Positions 1 through 8,110 of a stretch of DNA of 64,000 nucleotides are shown piece after piece; the stretch's first letter is position 1; each line of letters starts with the position of its first letter. The DNA is from Acinetobacter sp. NIPH 2100 (GTDB lineage Bacteria > Pseudomonadota > Gammaproteobacteria > Pseudomonadales > Moraxellaceae), in NCBI RefSeq assembly GCF_000369805.1, contig NZ_KB850224.1, positions 3,700,460-3,764,459 on the forward strand, in the 5' to 3' direction. The notes below the pieces were generated by a model that saw only the letters and a list, made by a program, of their open reading frames with translations, had not been told where the DNA came from and made no database searches. The position numbers and the translations under genes were made by a program.

Positions 1-822
1 ACAGATGCTACCCTAAATGAGCTGTCTCATCACATTTCCAACTTTGAATCTGAAAAAATTGATTTTATTGAGCTATCAAAAAGATTGGCTACCCACCTTT
101 ACAGCTCGACACACCATCCCAACATTGCTTCTGGTGATCTATTTATTATCTTATTCGACAAAATAAAAATTAAAGACAAATATAGATCAGCAATTGGTAT
201 TTATAAAGTTGAATCACAACAACAATACCTATCTGCACACTCTGAAAATGGGACTCAAAAACTTGAAGTTCTTCAAGGGATAAACCCTGAGCTTATTGAT
301 AAAGGCGCACTGATAATTGAAGGTTCAAATCAAGTTTACGCTGTAGATAGACTTAGCAATCGGACAAAATATTGGATTGAAGATTTCCTTCAAGCAAAAC
401 AGATACCGAATGAACGAGTTAAATCAGCAATTGCTTTAGGCCTAATCACAACGGTTAACAATAGGATTGAGAGTCCTATTGAACGCCAGTCTTTTGGGCA
501 AGAAATCTCTGCTCTATGTACTGGACAAGAATCAATCTCAGGGATTGATATTAAAAATATATCGGAGAAATATGTTCCTAAAGAAACTTGGGATTCAGAA
601 TTTAAACGACTAAATGATTTAAAAGGAGAGATCGAACTTCAAGAGCTGACTATACCAGCCAAAAAGTTTGAAAATAAGCTCCAAAAAGTTCTAAGTAAAA
701 TCAATTTAGGTAAAGATATTTCACTTATGTTACCCAATGATTTTTCTTTTAAAGGCATGACTTGGGATGAAGATAAAAAACAAGTACATATAAGTATTGT
801 ATTGGAGAAATCAAATGGGTGA
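1..822 (+). CDS. NA37/NdpA-like nucleoid-associated protein, 5' end missing
   Basis: The reading frame is open from base 1 to the TGA at 820-822, so the gene begins outside the window and at least 273 residues are visible. It resembles the 37-kDa nucleoid-associated protein family (NA37, YejK/NdpA). A 'SGDLFIILF' strand near the visible N-terminus is followed by 'AIGIYKVES', a 'GINPELIDKGALII' segment and 'YWIEDFLQAK', the order seen in the short NA37-like proteins of many bacteria. YejK itself is a DNA-associated protein of unclear function. The stop overlaps the next start by 8 nt, which implies translational coupling with the endonuclease-like gene downstream. A chromosomal housekeeping role is less likely than a defence or element role, given the neighbours. 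The family call is by pattern only. Confidence 0.6.
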   Translation, partial: TDATLNELSHHISNFESEKIDFIELSKRLATHLYSSTHHPNIASGDLFIILFDKIKIKDKYRSAIGIYKVESQQQYLSAHSENGTQKLEVLQGINPELIDKGALIIEGSNQVYAVDRLSNRTKYWIEDFLQAKQIPNERVKSAIALGLITTVNNRIESPIERQSFGQEISALCTGQESISGIDIKNISEKYVPKETWDSEFKRLNDLKGEIELQELTIPAKKFENKLQKVLSKINLGKDISLMLPNDFSFKGMTWDEDKKQVHISIVLEKSNG

Positions 823-1729
823 GCTATCAAAAACATCAGGTGAAAATGGTGAAAAATTAACTGCAGAGCTCCTAAAACTGATGGGCTGGAAGAATTTTAT
901 GCAAGGAATTAATGTTCCTTGCAACAAACCATTACATGAAAAAGAAACTCATGGAAATGATTTCTTTTATATCTATAACAACCCCCTTCACGATCAGAAA
1001 ACTGATATCGTTTATATATCTACAAAAAATTCAAGTAAAGGATATCCTCCAGGTGCACAAGGCACCCGAACCAAACTAAAAAAACATTTATTAGAATTAG
1101 AAAGTATTATTGACTGTTCTAAAGTTAGCCCTGAAATCAATAGTGCGATTAACTCATTTAATTGTCGAAAGCAAAAACGACATTTTGGTATGCTTTTTTG
1201 GTGGCATGGAAATAAAAAAGAAATAGATAGGGATATAAAACAATACCTTAGTGCAATGCAAATTGATTCGGGAGCAAAGTATCCAATCTATCTAATTGAT
1301 ATGGCTAGAGCGACATTTATTAAAGACGCTATCACACACTTTAGATCTTCTACACATGGAACTTATAATTTTTATTATCCCAAACTTGGAAGTATTGTTG
1401 TCTCTACTGATGAACGGTACGGTTCAACCCTACCAATAGAACTAATTGCTTCTGACATCATACCTATAAGGTTCATACTTGGTGATCAACCTGCTCTATG
1501 TTTATACGCGAAACAAGACTTCTCTGAAGAAGTATTAAAAAAACTTTGTAGCCTAGCTCTAGATTTTGCCGATGCATGGGTTAAAAACATATTCATTGGG
1601 TTAGAAAATTATCATCCCGCTGATGATAAAAATAAAAAGGATGAAGTTTTAATGAGCTTTGATAAAAGGGAAGCAGACATCAAAGTATTTTGCTACAAGG
1701 AATCTGTTCTGGACTTATTGGAAGTGTAA
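815..1729 (+). CDS. Putative restriction-endonuclease-like (Mrr-type fold) protein
   Basis: This 304-residue protein starts at the ATG at 815, inside the end of the preceding gene; a TTG 18 nt upstream is possible but less likely. The N-terminus (GENGEKLTAELLKLMGW) is the helix that commonly opens Mrr/PD-(D/E)XK nuclease domains. It is followed by HGND (D49) and, after a strand, by 'DIVYISTKNS', where S69-T-K71 sits where the E/Q-x-K pair is expected. The glutamate position would therefore be serine, so activity is uncertain. The C-terminal 200 residues match no family I recognise. The third gene begins one base after this stop, so the three genes probably form one operon. A role as the DNA-cleaving effector of a defence cassette is inference. 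I considered a relation to GAPS4-type nuclease pairs but cannot verify it. Confidence 0.45.
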   Translation: MGELSKTSGENGEKLTAELLKLMGWKNFMQGINVPCNKPLHEKETHGNDFFYIYNNPLHDQKTDIVYISTKNSSKGYPPGAQGTRTKLKKHLLELESIIDCSKVSPEINSAINSFNCRKQKRHFGMLFWWHGNKKEIDRDIKQYLSAMQIDSGAKYPIYLIDMARATFIKDAITHFRSSTHGTYNFYYPKLGSIVVSTDERYGSTLPIELIASDIIPIRFILGDQPALCLYAKQDFSEEVLKKLCSLALDFADAWVKNIFIGLENYHPADDKNKKDEVLMSFDKREADIKVFCYKESVLDLLEV

Positions 1730-1730
1730 T

Positions 1731-2858
1731 ATGCAATCGTATGCTAAACAGTTTGACTTCGATAAAGCTATACTCTGGGGAGATCATCTTCGAATTCTCC
1801 TAAATAGTGATCTAATTAGTCCAGGAGAGATAACTGAAACTCTTAAAGAAAAAGGTATCTTTATTGGTAGTTCAGAAAAAGCTGATACAGTTCCTCTATT
1901 AAGCGCCTGTCTACTCACACCAGATGAGTTTTCTAAATTAATTGAAAAATCTTTCGTTAGAGAATCTGGTCAAAAGTACTCATCAAGTTCATTCCAGTTA
2001 TCCTCTAGCTCAATGGACTGGAAAACTCCATTAATTGATGACTTTTCATCCGTCATCGATGGCATTCAACTTGATGATGGTCGTGAATTCGCATCTAGCC
2101 CTACCCTTACGGTAGAACCTAATGGTGAACTCAAAATTACTTATACTGTTCGAGTTCTTGATTTTAGTAAAGATTGGATTCAGCAAGAACTTGTTTACCC
2201 AGCTGAAATTCGACTAAAAGAATCAAGTAGTGGATTTAAAATCGAAGTTGATCGATATAGAACCTCTAAAGATACCGATCATTTAAATGAAAAAATTACT
2301 AAAGCCATTGGTAAATTTTATAAATCCCAAAATATTACAGTGGACGAAAAACCTTTCTCTATTAAATTTGAAGACTTTGATAATATTGATCGTATTCGCT
2401 TTTTTCTTCAACTCACCTCGGCTTCTGATGCAGAATTTACCTATAAAGAAGTCGGTGACTTTGAAATTATTCGAGATCAAGAAGCAGGAGCTTTGCCAAA
2501 AGATCCCCAAATTGAATGGATGGAAGGTCGAGTTAGTAAAATTAACGTAAATGGAAAAGATCTAGGAAAAGTCTTTCTACTACACGAACCTAAATATTAC
2601 CCTTTTTATTTTCTCATAAAAATGACTGTAATCTACACTTTTAAATTTGGAACTAATACTGGGGATTGTGGAATAGAGTTTTTATTTTCAGGTAAATCAA
2701 CTAAAGATAATGACTACTCTGGAACGAGCTTCAATTTCAGCATAGAAAAGTTATCTAGGCTTGAAAAAAATAGTCAACATGAAGTTCGAAAAAAGATCAT
2801 TAGCAAGGTTCAGGAGATAAGAGATAAAGCTTTTAACTTTGTTTCAACTAAGAAATAG
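1731..2858 (+). CDS. Unknown 375-residue protein, third gene of the NA37-like cluster
   Basis: I do not recognise this protein. The start is the ATG at 1731, one base after the upstream stop; the frame is open further upstream, but that part overlaps the previous gene. The N-terminal ~70 residues are acidic and helical ('FDKAILWGDHLRILLNSDLI'). A serine-rich linker follows ('YSSSSFQLSSSS'), then a long region rich in alternating beta strands. The C-terminus is a basic amphipathic helix ('RKKIISKVQEIRDKAF'). No membrane span, Walker motif or metal-binding cluster is evident. It is co-directional and tightly spaced with the NA37-like and endonuclease-like genes, so it is likely a structural or regulatory partner of the nuclease. 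Confidence 0.55.
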   Translation: MQSYAKQFDFDKAILWGDHLRILLNSDLISPGEITETLKEKGIFIGSSEKADTVPLLSACLLTPDEFSKLIEKSFVRESGQKYSSSSFQLSSSSMDWKTPLIDDFSSVIDGIQLDDGREFASSPTLTVEPNGELKITYTVRVLDFSKDWIQQELVYPAEIRLKESSSGFKIEVDRYRTSKDTDHLNEKITKAIGKFYKSQNITVDEKPFSIKFEDFDNIDRIRFFLQLTSASDAEFTYKEVGDFEIIRDQEAGALPKDPQIEWMEGRVSKINVNGKDLGKVFLLHEPKYYPFYFLIKMTVIYTFKFGTNTGDCGIEFLFSGKSTKDNDYSGTSFNFSIEKLSRLEKNSQHEVRKKIISKVQEIRDKAFNFVSTKK

Positions 2859-2893
2859 CTTATAAAAACGCTTTTTAGAAAATAACAACTTAT

Positions 2894-3094
2894 GTGACAC
2901 AAAACTCTGAAAATTACACTAATTGTGTCACTAAAGTTGTCATTGATAAAAAACGCCATGAATTTACACTGCACTTCCCCCACCCTCGTTATAGCATTTA
3001 TATGTATCGAACAATCTTAAGTGGTGAAGTAATGACAGAGAAGCTTTTTAAAGAAATTATTTGGATCGAAAATACCCTATTCGCACAGGCTTAA
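2894..3094 (+). CDS. Small hypothetical protein or gene remnant (66 aa)
   Basis: A short frame opens at GTG 2894, 35 nt after the unknown third gene, and stops at 3094. An ATG two bases earlier is out of frame. The product is basic and aromatic-rich ('HFPHPRYSIYMYRT') and I recognise no family. No clear Shine-Dalgarno sequence precedes it. It may be the tail of a decayed gene rather than an active one. It lies at the convergence point with the minus-strand operon. Confidence 0.25.
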   Translation: MTQNSENYTNCVTKVVIDKKRHEFTLHFPHPRYSIYMYRTILSGEVMTEKLFKEIIWIENTLFAQA

Positions 3095-3200
3095 AATAAT
3101 TCTAAAATGATTTCCGTACCATTAGTATAGACGATCAACTAAATCTTCCATCGCATGAAAAACCGAGTGAGGAATTCATAAAAGGGAAAAAAGATTTTAA

Positions 3201-5219
3201 CTAGTTTGATGGTAAGCCTAATTTATCAAAAAATGCTTTATTTCTTTCTTTTGCAGCCCTAACAAGTTGATTAAAACTAATCACCTCTATATATGATTTA
3301 TAATTAGGGTTATAACCAAAGAATCCCATTCCATCTGCTGTCATTGTTAAACTAAAATTTTTACATCGCTTGATCATAGATGGTGTCAGGTCACATACAA
3401 CATAACAGTAAGCTGGAATATGATCATTTCTAGGTATGAGGAATCCGTCTTTAGTTTTCACTTGACCTTCACGAATGCGCTCAACATAGCCCAAAGCTTG
3501 TTCAATTGGATCTTTGTCCTCCCCTTCTTTCATATCATTCCGCATTGGTCTTTTCATTTCTACAACTGTTATAGATGCTAAAGGAAAATTTATTTGATCA
3601 TTTACAAGGATAGGATTATCAAATACTTTTAGGCTCAATAAATCTGGCTCTTTACCAGAGGCACTCTCTGAAATAGGCATAGCATTTATTGTTTTGTCTG
3701 ATGCTAAATAGTTATGAAAAGCTAAACGTTCATCTATTAACCATAGATTGCATGAGTCAAGAAATACCTCACTTGAATCTTTCTGCATAGGCATGATCAA
3801 CTCATGGATCATTTCCTCACGTGCATATTTTCCATCATCAAGTAGTCCAATAGTTTTCTGGAGCAAATCAATAATTACTCTACGATGAGTAACATAATTT
3901 GCTAAATCTGATTGTTTTAGATCTTCAGCTTTTTTTAAATAATTACTAACTCGCTTTTTATATTCTTCCACATGATCCTCTTTGCGAGGTTGCATTATAT
4001 CATGGCCCTCTTCAACTAATTGTCGTTCCACCTCATACCACTGTGCATGTAGATGTAATTCTAATTCCTTGTCAGATTTATCAGGGTCAACTATTAATAA
4101 TTCATCATTCACATATCCAACAATTGGACGGTAACGAGGTGCATGGTTACTTATAAAGTCTTCTACTCTTTTTCTACCCGCTGCAATGTTTTTAGAAAGC
4201 ACGTCGTTCAAGTATTGTTTTGCCCTTTTCAATACTTCTTCCCTAATACTTCTAAGTGTAATATCTTCGAATAAATCACTTACATCTTCAGCAATATCAA
4301 ATGAAGTTCGCTCACTACGCACACGGTCATTTAAATATTCTGATGAAACATAACAAGTATAGATAAAATCGCCTGTTTCATCTGAAATTTTGGCATAAAG
4401 GCCTGGAATTTTTCCTTGAATTGAATATTCTTCTACCAAACGATTTGCCGCACAAAGAGCAATTTGATGCTTCTTGTTTACTGATGAACGAAATTTAATA
4501 TGTGTTAAATCAAAAGAATGGTTAAAAATATGAATAGTTTCATGAAATGCACTTGAGTGCATATGTTTTTGCAGAAGATCATCTAAATCAAAACTATCAG
4601 ATCCGTCATTTACAATAATCTTTGGAGCACCACCTTGGCGTACAAAATACCAAAGAACGTGTTCTAAAAGTTGATTAGCAATCGAGAGGCCTTTTGTTGA
4701 TAATTTTTCTCTATAACTTTTTTCAAAGTCAATCAGCCTGATAGTGGTTCCTGATTCTTTTTCGTCACTATTAACTAACTGTTCCTTATGGACAGCCATT
4801 GTATCATTAAAATTAAAAGTCCTTTTATTTAGGCAACCTTCAACACTTGCAAAATGACTTTCAATTTCAACTCTATCAAAAACTTTCAACCACATTAGTC
4901 GCCCTACACCACGACAGCCTTTTTCAATTTTATGTTCAGAATCAAGTATTTTAAATGATTTAAAATTCTCATCGTTAAATCCACAACCATTATCAATAAT
5001 TGTAAAACCAACGATTGGAGGCAACTCTTTAGATTCCAAATCCAGAGTAGATTGCTTATCCCTATCAATCTGAAGAATAATTTTCCCAGTATCCCTTTCT
5101 CCTTTTTCTTCAATAGATTGTATAGAATTAACAACTGCTTCAAAGACAGGCATTAAACCATGGGTTTTAGGTAGAGCTGTATTTCGAAGGCGCCCTTTCA
5201 AGTTTGTTTGTAAGCTCAC
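3201..5219 (-). CDS. GHKL ATPase fused to a PD-(D/E)XK nuclease
   Basis: This 672-residue protein has two parts. The N-terminal part is a GHKL (Hsp90/MutL/gyrase-type) ATP-binding domain with an N-box helix (VFEAVVNSIQ, E27-N31), a G1 motif DNGCG at 76-80 and a G2 loop GCRGVG at 101-106. A helical middle (~310-470) looks partly coiled. The C-terminal part carries 'DSCNLWLIDERLAFHNYL' (~488), then D526 in EPDLL and E554-x-K556 in VVEMKR, followed by 'DPIEQALGYV', the arrangement of a PD-(D/E)XK nuclease. ATP-gated DNA cleavage is the obvious inference. It is the last gene of the minus-strand operon, 89 nt behind res and separated from it by a hairpin, so it may be expressed differently from the genes upstream. 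Confidence 0.75.
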   Translation of the reverse strand: MSLQTNLKGRLRNTALPKTHGLMPVFEAVVNSIQSIEEKGERDTGKIILQIDRDKQSTLDLESKELPPIVGFTIIDNGCGFNDENFKSFKILDSEHKIEKGCRGVGRLMWLKVFDRVEIESHFASVEGCLNKRTFNFNDTMAVHKEQLVNSDEKESGTTIRLIDFEKSYREKLSTKGLSIANQLLEHVLWYFVRQGGAPKIIVNDGSDSFDLDDLLQKHMHSSAFHETIHIFNHSFDLTHIKFRSSVNKKHQIALCAANRLVEEYSIQGKIPGLYAKISDETGDFIYTCYVSSEYLNDRVRSERTSFDIAEDVSDLFEDITLRSIREEVLKRAKQYLNDVLSKNIAAGRKRVEDFISNHAPRYRPIVGYVNDELLIVDPDKSDKELELHLHAQWYEVERQLVEEGHDIMQPRKEDHVEEYKKRVSNYLKKAEDLKQSDLANYVTHRRVIIDLLQKTIGLLDDGKYAREEMIHELIMPMQKDSSEVFLDSCNLWLIDERLAFHNYLASDKTINAMPISESASGKEPDLLSLKVFDNPILVNDQINFPLASITVVEMKRPMRNDMKEGEDKDPIEQALGYVERIREGQVKTKDGFLIPRNDHIPAYCYVVCDLTPSMIKRCKNFSLTMTADGMGFFGYNPNYKSYIEVISFNQLVRAAKERNKAFFDKLGLPSN

Positions 5220-5275
5220 AACTTCCTCCTAACCCCAAAACCCAAAATAATCCATCTACTTAACATATAGAATTT

Positions 5276-5302
5276 ATGCTTAAGAGAAAACCTCTTAAGC
5301 AT
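5276..5302 (-). promoter_or_regulatory. Intercistronic hairpin between res and the GHKL ATPase
   Basis: A perfect 11-bp inverted repeat (ATGCTTAAGAG / CTCTTAAGCAT) with a 5-nt AAAAC loop lies 7 nt after the res stop. It is not followed by a clear U-run on the minus strand. It therefore looks more like an mRNA-stabilising element or weak attenuator than a full terminator. Confidence 0.5.
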
Positions 5303-5308
5303 CTCAAT

Positions 5309-8110
5309 TTATCCATTCACTTTAAATCGCAAATAGTCATCTAACCTTTTACTTTCGACTACTTCATTGTGTGGAATCAATAAATAATGCCAAGGTTTAG
5401 TCGACACTTTTGAGGCATTCTTACACCACTCATTTCCAGCTTGAGCCTTTATAATTACCTCTTCCGAAGTCATTTCATTTTCTGCTTTTGTTTCAGCGAG
5501 CAAATAATACTTTTCCGTCTCAACTACAAAGTCTGGAATATATTCAGGCTGTGCTCCTTGAAAATTATAATAAATTTGGAATTGTCCTTTAGCTGGCTTA
5601 AACCATTTATTACTATCTCTTTCCAAAATAATTGCAAAACGTCTTTCTGTATCTGAATCAAACTTTTGAAAGACCATAAGACATTTTGAGAAACCCGTAA
5701 AAAGCAATTTTTTAATCGGTATTCCTTTAACGGGCGTTACTCGTATGGATTGAGGAGGAATTTCCTTTATTGCTGTAAAACTTGGCTGTTTCAGCTCAAC
5801 AAAACTGCGGTTAATTACAACATTATAATTTGATGCATTTTCCCAATGATGATCCTGCATTTGACCATGGATATTATTGGCGATCGTTTGATAATTCTGT
5901 TCGACAACTTGTATTACCTCTTCATCAGTTAAGTAGGTTTTAAAATAATCTACCATTTGATTCGATAAGTCATACAACAAGTCTGCCTGAGTAAAATAGT
6001 CGATATCATCGAAATCGATCAACGCATAAACGATGCGATCTTGAGGACTCTTTTCATTTAAAGCTTCATCAGCCTTAATACTGAAAATCTGATTATTACT
6101 TAAGTTTTGACCAATCAATTCACGATCTTGTGGCTGCAAATGCAACCCTTGAACCTCAAGATTAAATGAATTAAATCCTGTAGTTACATCATCAGAAGGT
6201 GTTACTGAAATACGAGGAATATCAATAGTATTCTGGATATGCACTTCAGTAACCTGCTGAACAATTTTAAGCACTTCTTCTTCGGATGGAATATTTTTAC
6301 TGCTCTGCTCTTCACCAAAATCTAATTCCTGCACTATGTTCGAGACATTTGCTTGTATCGCTTTGAGTACATTTGCCGTCATTTGTGCTTGAACTTCGTG
6401 ACGAGTTAAATCTTCACTATGTTTTACTGTTTCAGTATTTTTTGCTTGTGCTTGAATCTCTTTCTTCACTTGCTGAATTGCCTGAATTACATTCGGATCA
6501 GTTAAATCCAAATCAACTTTCAGCTTTGTCTTATTGGTCTTTTGATCATTCAGCTCAACCTGATCTTGAATAGTGACTGTTTCTTGAGTATCAGTTTGCA
6601 GACTGTGCCCCGTACCTAACAGCAGATCTAAACGAGATGTACTTGTTACACTGATGACCTCTTGCTCTTCATTTTCAGGTTCAAGAATATAGGTTTTTAA
6701 TTTTAGGATAGAATCTTCTCGATTCGCTTCATCTACAATATCTTGGAATCGGTCATGCGCTACAATACTCAGGCGATCTACTTCTTCTATACCTGTACGC
6801 TTTCCATAAGGCAGACGCAACCCACGCCCAATTGACTGCTCTACAAGAGTACGTGCATTTGCAGCACGTAATGGGATGATCGTATAAAGGTTTGTGACGT
6901 CCCAACCTTCTTTCAACATATTTACATGAATGACAATTTCTGTCGGTTCATTTGAATCTTCAACTGACAATAATCGTTGGGTAGTCTCTTCTTCTTTCGT
7001 ACTACTATCAACCTGAATCACTTTATCTTTATATTGACCTTTAAAGAACTCATCCGACTCAATTCTTTCTTTTAACTGTGCCGCATGTGTCGTATCACGT
7101 GCAATAATGAGAACAAATGGTTTAACTTTTGGCTGACCTGTATTTTGGGCATAGTTAATTAAATGTACTTTAGTCATTTCATGTAAGCGAATACCATCTT
7201 TAAGCTTAATTTCTTCTAATTGTTCAGTACTGAATCCTTTGGGATTAAAGTCTCGCTGGGTCACCACAGCAGGCTCTTTCACAAAGCCATCTTCCATTGC
7301 TCTTGCTAATGGATAATCCATCACCACATTTTTAAATGCAACTGGACCTTTAGCCGTTTCCACAAATGGTGTTGCTGTTACTTCCAATCCCATCAATGGA
7401 TTAAGCTCATTAATCGCTTTAATCCCTGCGCTTGCACGGTAACGATGCGACTCATCCATTAAAAGCACTAAGTCATCTAACCCAGCTAAATGATTAAAAT
7501 AGCTTTCCCCTAATACTTCACGCATACGTTTAATACGAGGTTCTTTACCGCCACGAACTTCGCTATTAATTTTTGAAATATTAAATACATTTATACGTAT
7601 TTGACCTAATAAACTAGCTGTTGCAGTATCACGACTATCGTAATTATCACCTGTAATAATCATAGGTGACTGAAAGTTGAACTGTGCCAAATTTGCAAAA
7701 ACATACTTAGGCGTATTTGGAGTAAAATCTGTGATCAATTTTTCGTAAATCGTTAAGTTTGGTGCTAAAACAAAAAAATTATTAATCCCATAAGCCAAAT
7801 GCAAATACGCAATAAAAGCACCCATCAGGCGTGTTTTCCCCACGCCTGTCGCCAAGCTAAAACAGATACTCGGAAAGTCTCTTTCGAAATCAGCCAATGT
7901 TGGGAATACTGTTTGTAACTTTGCTAATATTTGCTCATTAACTTCAGTATCTCGTCCTCGCTTTGTTAGTAATTCTTTGGCATTTTGAATTGCTACATCT
8001 AGTTTCTCTAAGCTTTCTGCTTGTGGTGCACGCAAAGACAAACGTGCTTTTAAATCTTTAACAACTTGGGCAATAGAGTTACGCTGTGAATGTTGAATTG
8101 ATGCTGTCAT
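5309..8110 (-). CDS. res: Type III restriction enzyme, Res subunit
   Basis: This 933-residue protein has the organisation of a type III Res subunit: an SF2 translocase followed by a nuclease. Visible motifs are a Walker A-like TGVGKT (88-93), DESH (219-222) as the DExH box, TATP (245-248), and a motif VI stretch (LVEQSIGRGLRLPYG) in the second RecA domain. The C-terminus holds D860 in PDF and E873-T-K875, a PD-(D/E)XK active site. With Mod it would cut DNA carrying pairs of unmethylated, inversely oriented recognition sites, using ATP. Its start overlaps the mod stop by 4 nt (ATGA). All motifs needed for activity appear intact. Length is within the normal range for Res proteins. Confidence 0.93.
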   Translation of the reverse strand: MTASIQHSQRNSIAQVVKDLKARLSLRAPQAESLEKLDVAIQNAKELLTKRGRDTEVNEQILAKLQTVFPTLADFERDFPSICFSLATGVGKTRLMGAFIAYLHLAYGINNFFVLAPNLTIYEKLITDFTPNTPKYVFANLAQFNFQSPMIITGDNYDSRDTATASLLGQIRINVFNISKINSEVRGGKEPRIKRMREVLGESYFNHLAGLDDLVLLMDESHRYRASAGIKAINELNPLMGLEVTATPFVETAKGPVAFKNVVMDYPLARAMEDGFVKEPAVVTQRDFNPKGFSTEQLEEIKLKDGIRLHEMTKVHLINYAQNTGQPKVKPFVLIIARDTTHAAQLKERIESDEFFKGQYKDKVIQVDSSTKEEETTQRLLSVEDSNEPTEIVIHVNMLKEGWDVTNLYTIIPLRAANARTLVEQSIGRGLRLPYGKRTGIEEVDRLSIVAHDRFQDIVDEANREDSILKLKTYILEPENEEQEVISVTSTSRLDLLLGTGHSLQTDTQETVTIQDQVELNDQKTNKTKLKVDLDLTDPNVIQAIQQVKKEIQAQAKNTETVKHSEDLTRHEVQAQMTANVLKAIQANVSNIVQELDFGEEQSSKNIPSEEEVLKIVQQVTEVHIQNTIDIPRISVTPSDDVTTGFNSFNLEVQGLHLQPQDRELIGQNLSNNQIFSIKADEALNEKSPQDRIVYALIDFDDIDYFTQADLLYDLSNQMVDYFKTYLTDEEVIQVVEQNYQTIANNIHGQMQDHHWENASNYNVVINRSFVELKQPSFTAIKEIPPQSIRVTPVKGIPIKKLLFTGFSKCLMVFQKFDSDTERRFAIILERDSNKWFKPAKGQFQIYYNFQGAQPEYIPDFVVETEKYYLLAETKAENEMTSEEVIIKAQAGNEWCKNASKVSTKPWHYLLIPHNEVVESKRLDDYLRFKVNG

